Shown: in pieces, positions 1-6,454 of the stretch | Layout: the number at the start of each line of letters is the position of its first letter | Position numbering within the stretch: position 1 is the first letter of the stretch | Assembly: GCA_027451185.1 (NCBI GenBank) | Contig: DAIDJW010000023.1 | Coordinates: 1-8,738, forward strand | Source: Candidatus Saccharimonadota bacterium | Lineage (GTDB): Bacteria > Patescibacteriota > Saccharimonadia > Saccharimonadales > Saccharimonadaceae | DNA: 8,738 bases | Direction of reading: 5' to 3' | Notes under the pieces: model-generated | Databases searched by the model: none | What the model saw: only the letters and a program-made list of their open reading frames with translations | What the model was told of the DNA's origin: nothing | Program-made: the position numbers and the translations under genes

Positions 1-28
1 GATTTATCGCCTCACCCGTAAGAGTCGC

Positions 29-1294
29 TCAGCCGCCGAAAAAGCTGCCGCTACGCTGGGTAGCGACTACATCGCCACCCGTAGAGTCAACTAAACGCTC
101 AAGCTCGCTATCTAGGATGCTGCTACCAGCCTCTGGGGTCATGAGTGCTTGTTCGCCAATTCGTCTACGTCCTCGATCTCGGTTAATGGTGAAATCTTTG
201 TAAATCTCTTTGAGGACCTCTGGCTCGACGTACGGCGCAGCCAGATGCAATAATTCTTCAGCAGCCGAGACTGGCGTGCGCCCATATGCGCGCATAAACT
301 CGGCAATCTTCTTTTTACTGGCGGCGATATCCTCGGCTAGCAAGACAGAAGAATCTTTTAGGCCAAGTTCAAATAGGGCATCAGCTTCAAACGCTTCAGC
401 CTCGGCCTCATCAGCCGGCTGTTGAAGTTCTTTGCGTAAATTCTCTCGCCAACCTCGAATACGCTTTTCGGCTGCCGTACTGTTAAGTTTGGCACCGGCA
501 ATGTATTGCACCTCAACAATTAAACGATTTAGAATCGCCTCGTTAAGCATAGTTTTTTGCGTTTCATCGGAAGCGTCTTTGTCGATGCCAGTTTTGAAGG
601 CTATGTGGCTGGTGACGTCTGGTACGGCTCGGCCGAGTTCGATGCCGGCTGTGTATGGAATTTTTCCCGCTAGAACATACTTACGCACGTCGGTTGGCAA
701 ATATGAAAAGGAAAGTGCTTCGGCGAGTGTCGACTCCGACGCAGCGTGATTTTGAACTAAAAATTCTTGACGATTGCGCCATAGTCCAGTGCAAACGCCC
801 CATTCGTAGCTTTCAACAATAGCTATCGCCCGGCGTTCGCGGGGCGGAGCAGCGTAGATGTTGCCGTCCAGCTGCAATGCAATAATGTCATATGGTGATG
901 TCACGTCATAAACATTGGCGACGATTCGTCCGGGCGCCAGCCTACCTTCGCTTTCGAGCTCTTCTATCGCCTGGTGTCGGGAGTGGCCATCGATGATTAA
1001 ATAATAAAAACCATCAGCTTGTTTTTGTAGATCAAATTCATCAATTGTAGTATCGGACTTCCAGAGTTGATTAACGAAGTCGATATAGTCAGCTAAGTTT
1101 TCCCGGCTCATGCGAGCGACATGTAGCTGACTCATCAAACCTCTCGCCTCGATGCTGTCTTTCAGCTCTTCGCTAACTTTATTCGGCTCTCTGCGAACTT
1201 GGCTCATCTTAACATAAGCACCGGTCGGTAGCTTAATTTGCTCGTGTTCGCCGTGATCCCTAACGCGCTCTAAAGTAGGTTCAAACTCAGTCAT
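29..1294 (-). CDS. ParB/KorB-like DNA-binding protein
   Basis: This 421-residue soluble protein has the layout of a ParB/Spo0J-family protein. Residues about 20-60 look like the start of a ParB N-terminal domain (an 'ELKDSIEARGL' segment), and residues 97-110 hold the strand and box-II region, YYLIIDGHSRHQAI. There DGHSR takes the place of the GERR arginine box of canonical ParB CTPases. A charged insertion of about 35 residues (63-95) separates these two parts. Residues 137-222 resemble the central ParB helix-turn-helix region, ending in 'LPTDVRKYVLAGKIP'. The rest is a charged, Glu/Ala-rich helical tail without a recognisable dimerisation domain. No parA gene lies beside it. It may be a chromosome- or plasmid-type partition relative, a transcription regulator, or a ParB/sulfiredoxin-fold enzyme. 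The fold is fairly secure; the function is not. It follows the exporter genes on the same strand with no visible terminator, so it may be read from their transcript as well as from its own promoter. Confidence 0.8.
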   Translation of the reverse strand: MTEFEPTLERVRDHGEHEQIKLPTGAYVKMSQVRREPNKVSEELKDSIEARGLMSQLHVARMSRENLADYIDFVNQLWKSDTTIDEFDLQKQADGFYYLIIDGHSRHQAIEELESEGRLAPGRIVANVYDVTSPYDIIALQLDGNIYAAPPRERRAIAIVESYEWGVCTGLWRNRQEFLVQNHAASESTLAEALSFSYLPTDVRKYVLAGKIPYTAGIELGRAVPDVTSHIAFKTGIDKDASDETQKTMLNEAILNRLIVEVQYIAGAKLNSTAAEKRIRGWRENLRKELQQPADEAEAEAFEADALFELGLKDSSVLLAEDIAASKKKIAEFMRAYGRTPVSAAEELLHLAAPYVEPEVLKEIYKDFTINRDRGRRRIGEQALMTPEAGSSILDSELERLVDSTGGDVVATQRSGSFFGG

Positions 1295-1297
1295 TAA

Positions 1298-1303
1298 ATC
1301 ACC
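1298..1303 (-). promoter_or_regulatory. Ribosome binding site of the ParB-like gene
   Basis: On the minus strand GGTGAT lies three bases before the ATG at 1292-1294. It can pair with the AUCACC end of a standard 16S rRNA tail. Allowing for its downstream position within the full Shine-Dalgarno sequence, the spacing is normal, which supports this start codon. Confidence 0.5.
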
Positions 1304-1326
1304 ATTCCAGAAAACTTCTTATAGCC

Positions 1327-1356
1327 ATAGTAAAACGTCTGAGCATTAAAAGGCAA
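1327..1356 (-). promoter_or_regulatory. Possible promoter of the ParB-like gene
   Basis: On the minus strand TTGCCT (1351-1356) and TACTAT (1327-1332) are separated by 18 bases. Each matches four of six consensus positions. A TATAAG also occurs slightly downstream but has no partner -35. The match is weak, so the gene may depend mainly on read-through from the exporter operon. Confidence 0.25.
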
Positions 1357-1388
1357 GTCTATTCACTAAAATTGGTTAATTATTAAAT

Positions 1389-3455
1389 TTAGTTAGCGAC
1401 TAGCTGAACATTTGGCTCGTCGTCGACCATGGCGCCGTTGAATTGACTATTGTAAAGCGAGGCATAAAAACCGTTAGCGGCCAGTAGACTTTGGTGGGTG
1501 CCGGATTCAACAATGTTGCCGTTTTCCATAACAAGAATTAGATCGGCGCCACGAATGGTGCTTAACCGGTGGGCGATAACGAAGCTAGTTCGGCCATGCA
1601 TTAATTTGTCCATGGCAGCTTGAATTAAGACCTCAGTACGGGTGTCAACCGAACTGGTAGCTTCGTCCAAAATCAACATCGGCGGGTTAGCCAGCATGGC
1701 CCGGGCGATTGTTAAGAGCTGTTTTTCACCCTGGGCGATATTGTCGGCATCTTCGCCGAGGACCATATCGTAGCCGCCAGGCAGAGCCCGAATAAACCCA
1801 TCGGCGTGAGCGGCGGTGGCGGCAGCAACGATTTCGTCCATCGTCGCATCCTCTTTGCCGTAGGCGATATTGTCTTTAATGGTACCGTTAAATAGCCAGG
1901 TATCTTGCAGGACCATACCGAACAATCGGCGGACATCGGCGCGGCGTAAATCTCTGGTGTCGGTGCCGTCGATGGTAATCGAACCAGATTTGACGTCGTA
2001 AAAACGCATTAATAGGTTGACTAGCGTTGTCTTGCCGGCGCCGGTTGGGCCAACTATAGCAATACGCATGCCGGGTTTAACATTGGCGGTGAAATCCTTA
2101 ATAATGTTTTTGCCTGGGTTATAGCCGAAGACAACGTGCTCGAAATCGACATGGCCTTTGATGTCTGCTGGCTGGACTGCGGCAGCCTGCGCTGGGTCGG
2201 CCAATTCTTCGGTTTCAGCCAAGAATTCAAACACGCGCTCGGCAGCCGCAGCCGCCAGCTGTAAGACATTGGCGATATTAGCGGCTTGGGTAATCGGCTG
2301 GTTGAGTAAGCTAACGTATTGAATAAAAGCCAGGATATCGCCTAGATTAACGGAGCCGTGAATCGCCAGCCAACCGCCAGTCACGGCGACGCCAACAAAA
2401 CCAAGGTTGCCGATAAATTGTGTGATCGGCATCATTAGGCCAGACAAAAATGTCGCACGCCACGAATTATTAAACAACTTATAATTTAGTTTCTTAAAGC
2501 GGCTAATTGAACGATTCTCGCCATTAAAAGCACGCATAACCGTGTGTCCCGAAAACATTTCTTCGATGTGTCCGTTAAGCTCGGCTAGTGTGTTCTGCTG
2601 GTTCATGTAATAACTTTGTGAGCGTTTAACCACAAACAAGCTAGCAATTAAGCTAAGCGGCACAATAATCACGGCAATTAATGTCAGTTGCCAGCTGATT
2701 GATAGCATCATCGCCAGCACACCAATGATCATGATAACCGATGTAATAATTTGGGTGATGCTCTGGTTTAAGTTTTGACCAACCGTATCGACGTCGTTAG
2801 TGACCCGGCTGAGCACTTCGCCGAATGGTTGATTGTCGAAATAGCGTAGTGGTAATTTATTAATTTTCTTAGCGATGTCGCGACGCAGATTATAGGTAAT
2901 CTGCTGTACCATGTCAGCCATTAGCCAGCTTTGGGCATAACCAAAGACGGCGCTAACAGCGAACATTACCAGCAGCCAGGTAGCGATACTAGCGATTCCG
3001 GCAAAGTCGTATTTTGGCCGACCAGCCGAAAAATCAATCTTTGCAATGGCGCCGCGCTGATCAGACGGAATCTTGCTGAGCTCGTTTGCTGGTATTTTTT
3101 GTAATAGCACCTTGCCGGTTGTGCCGGCTGGTAGTTTGACTCCCTTGGGCAATTGCGCCGTCAGCTTGTCGTAAGCCTGAGTCGCCACGTAGCCGTCGAC
3201 GACTTTGTTGGTCATATCGCCGAGTAGTCTTGGTCCAATAATCGTGAATACTGTACTACCGATGGCGAAGACTACGACGACAATTAGTCGTACCCAGAAC
3301 GGCCGCAGGTATTGCAACAACTGTTTCATTGTACGGCCAAAATGCTTGGCTCGGTCGGTACCCATGGCGACCCGTCCGCCACCCATTGGACGCATCATGC
3401 CAGGCCGCACCGCTTGGCGGGACTGGCTTTGTTTAATATTTTTAGCATCGGTCAT
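1389..3455 (-). CDS. ABC exporter half-transporter, catalytic-site subunit (MdlB/TM288-like)
   Basis: This 688-residue protein fuses a six-helix exporter membrane domain (first helix about 53-76, last about 370-395) to a nucleotide-binding domain. It has a basic, Gly/Met-rich cytoplasmic leader of about 45 residues. An extracytoplasmic insertion of roughly 70 residues (about 85-152) lies between helices 1 and 2. Visible motifs are Walker A GPTGAGKTT (469-477), Q-loop Q517, Walker B LILDE with catalytic E598, and switch histidine H629. The signature is degenerate: IAQGE (573-577) instead of LSGGQ. It should pair with the subunit encoded just upstream, supplying Walker A, the glutamate and the histidine to the active ATP site and the poor signature to the inactive one. 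The heterodimer sits in the cytoplasmic membrane. The substrate cannot be read from sequence; drugs, lipids and peptides are all known for this family. The start is supported by a GGAG site and by the ATGA overlap with the upstream gene. Confidence 0.95.
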   Translation of the reverse strand: MTDAKNIKQSQSRQAVRPGMMRPMGGGRVAMGTDRAKHFGRTMKQLLQYLRPFWVRLIVVVVFAIGSTVFTIIGPRLLGDMTNKVVDGYVATQAYDKLTAQLPKGVKLPAGTTGKVLLQKIPANELSKIPSDQRGAIAKIDFSAGRPKYDFAGIASIATWLLVMFAVSAVFGYAQSWLMADMVQQITYNLRRDIAKKINKLPLRYFDNQPFGEVLSRVTNDVDTVGQNLNQSITQIITSVIMIIGVLAMMLSISWQLTLIAVIIVPLSLIASLFVVKRSQSYYMNQQNTLAELNGHIEEMFSGHTVMRAFNGENRSISRFKKLNYKLFNNSWRATFLSGLMMPITQFIGNLGFVGVAVTGGWLAIHGSVNLGDILAFIQYVSLLNQPITQAANIANVLQLAAAAAERVFEFLAETEELADPAQAAAVQPADIKGHVDFEHVVFGYNPGKNIIKDFTANVKPGMRIAIVGPTGAGKTTLVNLLMRFYDVKSGSITIDGTDTRDLRRADVRRLFGMVLQDTWLFNGTIKDNIAYGKEDATMDEIVAAATAAHADGFIRALPGGYDMVLGEDADNIAQGEKQLLTIARAMLANPPMLILDEATSSVDTRTEVLIQAAMDKLMHGRTSFVIAHRLSTIRGADLILVMENGNIVESGTHQSLLAANGFYASLYNSQFNGAMVDDEPNVQLVAN

Positions 3456-5227
3456 AGCGCCAGCTCCGGACTAGTTAGCTGTCCACTCGAAGCCGCCGCC
3501 TGCAGTTCCTTGGCGGATAGTTGCGACTCGGCAATTTCGCGGTAAACGCTACAGCTTTTGAGTAGTTCATCGTGCTTACCTTGGCCAACAACCTTGCCTT
3601 CGTCGAGCACGACAATGTTATCGGCTTGAATAATAGTGCTAATACGCTGGGCCACAATCAATACGGTCTTACCAGCTGTCTCTTGCTTAAGCGCTTGGCG
3701 CAATTTGGCATCAGTAGTAAAGTCGAGTGCCGAAAAACTGTCATCAAAAATATAGATCTCTGGTTTATAGGCCAGGACACGAGCGATATTTAGCCGTTGG
3801 CGTTGTCCGCCTGAAACATTGGTACCGCCTTGAGCGATGTCGCTATCGTACTGACCGTCGAGTTTAGCGATAAAATCGCTAGCCTGTGCGACGTTGGCGG
3901 CATGACGAACGTCGTTAAGGTCGGCTTTTGGCTTGCCGTATTTAATGTTACTTTCGACGGTACCTGTAAACAGGGTAGCGTGCTGCGGGGCGTAGCCGAC
4001 TTTAGCGTGCAGGTCTTTGAGCCGCAATTGGCGCACGTCAACACCGTCAACCAACACTTGGCCATAAGTGACATCATAAAAACGCGGAATTAAACTGATT
4101 AGCGTTGATTTGCCGCTGCCGGTACTGCCGACAAATGCGGTTGTCTCGCCTGGCTTAGCGGTAAACGAGATATGCTCGAGGACTGGTTTGTCGGCTCCTG
4201 AATAGGCAAAGCTGACATCTTTAAAAGTGACCGTACCGGCTAAATCGGCTTTTGGTTTTTGCGGTTCGTCTGGGTCGACAATTAACGGTTCGGTGCCTAG
4301 TACTTCACCAATACGCTGCGCCGATACGGCGGCTCGAGGCGCTAAGACAAAAATCATTGAAATCATTAAGAAAGCGGCAATTGCCTGCATGGCATATTGC
4401 ACAAACGCCAACACGTTACCAACTTGCATAACATTGCTGCTAACTGCATAGGCGCCTACCCAGACGATTGCCACACTAACGAGGTTCATAATCAGCATTA
4501 GTGTCGGCTGCAGGGTGGCTAATAGGCGGTTAACGAAAGTATTGACCCGGCGCAAATCCATATTGGCCTCATCAAACTTTTTTTCTTCATGATCTTCACG
4601 GTTAAAAGCGCGAATAACACGTAAGCCGGTTAGAAACTCGCGCGTCACAAGGTTTAGTCGGTCAACCAATTTCTGGACTTGCTTAAAGCGCGGCAAGGCA
4701 ACGGTAAATAGAACTGCAATAATCGAAGTTAAAATCACAATCGCTAAGGCCATAATCCAGGTCATTGACGGCGCTAGGTCCCAGGCTCTAATAATGGCGC
4801 CCACGCCCATGAATGGCCCAATCAAGGCAATCCGCAAAATCATGCCAAGTACTTGCTGTATTTGCTGAACGTCGTTGGTGGAGCGGGTAATTAATGAGGC
4901 GTTTGAGAAACTGTTAAACTCAACCAGTGAAAACATTTCGACACGCGTGAAAACTGCTTCGCGCAGGCGCCGAGCGTAGCCGGTAGCAATCCGTGTCGAA
5001 ATATAACTGACACCAATCATAAACACACCACCTAGTAGTGTGACGCCGAGCATTTTCAACCCGTCTTGAAGAATAATATTATTGTTCTGGGCAACAATAC
5101 CCTTATTGACGATATCGGACATATAGCTTGGTAAAGCTAAGGTAGCCCAGGTCTGGCCATAGACCAACGCCAACAAGATGACCAGGTATGGTATATAGGG
5201 CACAAAAAAACGAGCTAACTTTCGCAT
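3452..5227 (-). CDS. ABC exporter half-transporter, degenerate-site subunit (MdlA/TM287-like)
   Basis: Counted from the ATG at 5225-5227 the protein has 591 residues: a six-helix membrane domain over about residues 12-295 and a nucleotide-binding domain from about 330. Walker A is GSTGSGKST (367-375), the Q-loop glutamine is Q415, and the signature VSGGQ (471-475) is intact. The Walker B motif ends in Asp-Asp (495-496), so the catalytic glutamate is replaced by aspartate. The switch histidine is replaced by glutamine (Q527, in VAQRIST). These are the usual marks of the non-hydrolysing site in heterodimeric exporters, and they complement the defects of the next gene. A TTG codon at 5228-5230 lies in frame directly before the ATG and could be the true start. 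Neither has a Shine-Dalgarno sequence, and the predicted transcript begins at or within three bases of them. It is the first gene of the operon. Confidence 0.95.
   Translation of the reverse strand: MRKLARFFVPYIPYLVILLALVYGQTWATLALPSYMSDIVNKGIVAQNNNIILQDGLKMLGVTLLGGVFMIGVSYISTRIATGYARRLREAVFTRVEMFSLVEFNSFSNASLITRSTNDVQQIQQVLGMILRIALIGPFMGVGAIIRAWDLAPSMTWIMALAIVILTSIIAVLFTVALPRFKQVQKLVDRLNLVTREFLTGLRVIRAFNREDHEEKKFDEANMDLRRVNTFVNRLLATLQPTLMLIMNLVSVAIVWVGAYAVSSNVMQVGNVLAFVQYAMQAIAAFLMISMIFVLAPRAAVSAQRIGEVLGTEPLIVDPDEPQKPKADLAGTVTFKDVSFAYSGADKPVLEHISFTAKPGETTAFVGSTGSGKSTLISLIPRFYDVTYGQVLVDGVDVRQLRLKDLHAKVGYAPQHATLFTGTVESNIKYGKPKADLNDVRHAANVAQASDFIAKLDGQYDSDIAQGGTNVSGGQRQRLNIARVLAYKPEIYIFDDSFSALDFTTDAKLRQALKQETAGKTVLIVAQRISTIIQADNIVVLDEGKVVGQGKHDELLKSCSVYREIAESQLSAKELQAAASSGQLTSPELAL
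3464..3467 (-). promoter_or_regulatory. Internal ribosome binding site at the ATGA junction of the exporter genes
   Basis: GGAG on the minus strand lies eight bases before the ATG at 3453-3455, inside the last codons of the upstream gene. The stop (TGA, 3452-3454) and start overlap as ATGA. Translational coupling of the two half-transporters in equal amounts is the natural reading. Confidence 0.6.
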
Positions 5228-5236
5228 CAACTACTA

Positions 5237-5265
5237 ATTTTAACAGAAACAAGGCCCGATGTTAT
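5237..5265 (-). promoter_or_regulatory. Promoter of the exporter operon, extended -10
   Basis: On the minus strand ATAACA (5260-5265, four of six) and TAAAAT (5237-5242, five of six) are 17 bases apart, and TG sits one base upstream of the -10 as in an extended -10 promoter. Standard spacing puts transcription start near 5227-5230, at the TTG/ATG start. Almost every base is shared with the promoter on the other strand. Confidence 0.6.
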
Positions 5266-5268
5266 GAT
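5240..5268 (+). promoter_or_regulatory. Promoter of the GH3 gene, extended -10
   Basis: TTAACA (5240-5245) and TATGAT (5263-5268) each match five of six consensus positions and are separated by exactly 17 bases. TG at 5260-5261 makes an extended -10. The expected first transcribed base is 5275, the A of the ATG, which predicts a leaderless mRNA. Confidence 0.7.
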
Positions 5269-5274
5269 AAAAAG

Positions 5275-6441
5275 ATGGATATGCGATTAAAGCCGAAACA
5301 TCATCTAGTAATTGCTGTTGGTGTTTTGATAGTAGCTGTCCTTACGACTGGCTTACTAATTAAATTCAACGGTTTACCAGTGTCAGCGCCGCGATTAACG
5401 GACACGACCAAGTCGCCCGTCGTTTCGGCAATCGATAAAAAGTTGGCCAGTTTAAGTACCAGCGACAAGGTCGCGTTATTATTTATGTTTCATACACCAG
5501 GTACCGACCCGGCTGTGCTGAAGGATTTTGTTGATCGATATCACCCTGGCGGTATGATTTTAATGGATGACAATATTCCAGCTAACGAATCGGATACTTT
5601 AGCCTTGTCGCAGGCTATTTATGGTGATGATAAGAGTTTTCCACGGCTCGTGGCGACCGATGAAGAGGGTGGAACGGTGACACGTTTGCCGAGCGATACT
5701 TATGATAGCGCTGCGAACCTCGACCAAAAACCGCCCAGCGCGACCTTTACCGCCTTTGACCAGCGAGCAAAACTGCTGCATGCGCTAGGTATTAATTTGA
5801 ATTTCGGGATTGTCGCCGACGTAACAAGCGACCCGAATTCATTTATTTACCCGCGGGTTTTAGCAACGACGCCAAGCGCCGCCGCCGATAGGGTTGAGCA
5901 AGCTGTGAAGGGCGAAAAAGGCCAGGTGCTTTCGACACTGAAGCATTTCCCCGGTCACGGCGAAACCGACCTTAATTCACACGTGACAATCCCTAAGACC
6001 AATATCAATTTTAGCCAGTGGCAACAAAAAGACGCCATACCATTTGAGCGAGGCATTCAAGCGGGCGCTAATGTCGTGATGCTCGGGCAACTCATATATA
6101 GTGCGGTCGACAGCCAGCCGGCGAGTATGTCGGCCAAGTGGTACAGCATTCTGCGCAACGACCTAAAGTTTCAAGGTTTAACCGTCACCGACGACATGAT
6201 TATGCTGCTCCACAGTGGCGACCCGGCTTATATCGACCCGGTTAAAAACGCCGTGGCCGCTATCAATGCCGGCGCCGATTTGGTTTTATATGTGACAAAT
6301 CATGGTGCTAATACGCAAGTTGATCCTGCGGCACTACTGAATGGTGTCGTTACGGCAGTTAACAACGGCGAAATTTCACAGACAACGCTCGATAGCGCCG
6401 TCAAGCAAGTTTTAACCGCGCAGCAATTAGCCGGCAAGTAA
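5275..6441 (+). CDS. Membrane-anchored glycoside hydrolase family 3, NagZ-like
   Basis: The product has 388 residues from the ATG at 5275. A single hydrophobic helix (about 10-30) without a lipobox cysteine suggests an uncleaved anchor with the enzyme outside the membrane. The rest is one GH3 TIM-barrel domain, the size of single-domain NagZ enzymes. DEEGG (129-133) matches the substrate-binding DQEGG motif, KHFPGHG (223-229) is intact, and TDDM (305-308) carries the expected nucleophile D306. NagZ enzymes remove beta-linked N-acetylglucosamine, often from peptidoglycan fragments. The acid/base loop reads NSH (234-236) where NagZ usually has DSH, so the Asp of the Asp-His pair is Asn. Activity may therefore be altered, or the enzyme may belong to another GH3 branch. 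The frame stays open back to 5188, but that extension runs antisense over the exporter gene and upstream of the promoter, so I reject it. The gene diverges from the exporter operon. Confidence 0.9.
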   Translation: MDMRLKPKHHLVIAVGVLIVAVLTTGLLIKFNGLPVSAPRLTDTTKSPVVSAIDKKLASLSTSDKVALLFMFHTPGTDPAVLKDFVDRYHPGGMILMDDNIPANESDTLALSQAIYGDDKSFPRLVATDEEGGTVTRLPSDTYDSAANLDQKPPSATFTAFDQRAKLLHALGINLNFGIVADVTSDPNSFIYPRVLATTPSAAADRVEQAVKGEKGQVLSTLKHFPGHGETDLNSHVTIPKTNINFSQWQQKDAIPFERGIQAGANVVMLGQLIYSAVDSQPASMSAKWYSILRNDLKFQGLTVTDDMIMLLHSGDPAYIDPVKNAVAAINAGADLVLYVTNHGANTQVDPAALLNGVVTAVNNGEISQTTLDSAVKQVLTAQQLAGK

Positions 6442-6454
6442 CAATAGCTTGTTC

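Noticed and set aside
1..28. Short stretch left of the ParB-like gene
   Set aside because: Only 28 bases remain, including a GGTGAGG that could be a ribosome binding site for a minus-strand gene beyond the edge; too little to call.
1365..1391. CTAAA...TTTAG inverted repeat in the AT-rich gap after the exporter operon
   Set aside because: The stem is five A/T-rich pairs with a long unpaired interior; it is expected by chance in such sequence and is not a terminator.
3205..3545. Overlapping plus-strand open frames over the exporter junction, and similar frames at 210-749 and 3572-4451
   Set aside because: They lie antisense to conserved genes, have low-complexity compositions typical of shadow frames, and show no family motifs or ribosome binding sites.
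5188..5274. N-terminal extension of the GH3 gene from an earlier in-frame ATG at 5188
   Set aside because: It would run antisense over the start of the exporter gene, add 29 polar residues in front of the membrane anchor, and start upstream of the well-placed promoter at 5240-5268.
6433..6453. Possible hairpin GGCAAG / CTTGTT at the GH3 and HhH-GPD gene junction
   Set aside because: Only four Watson-Crick pairs plus two G-U pairs form on the plus strand, and no T-run follows in either direction, so it is not a convincing terminator.
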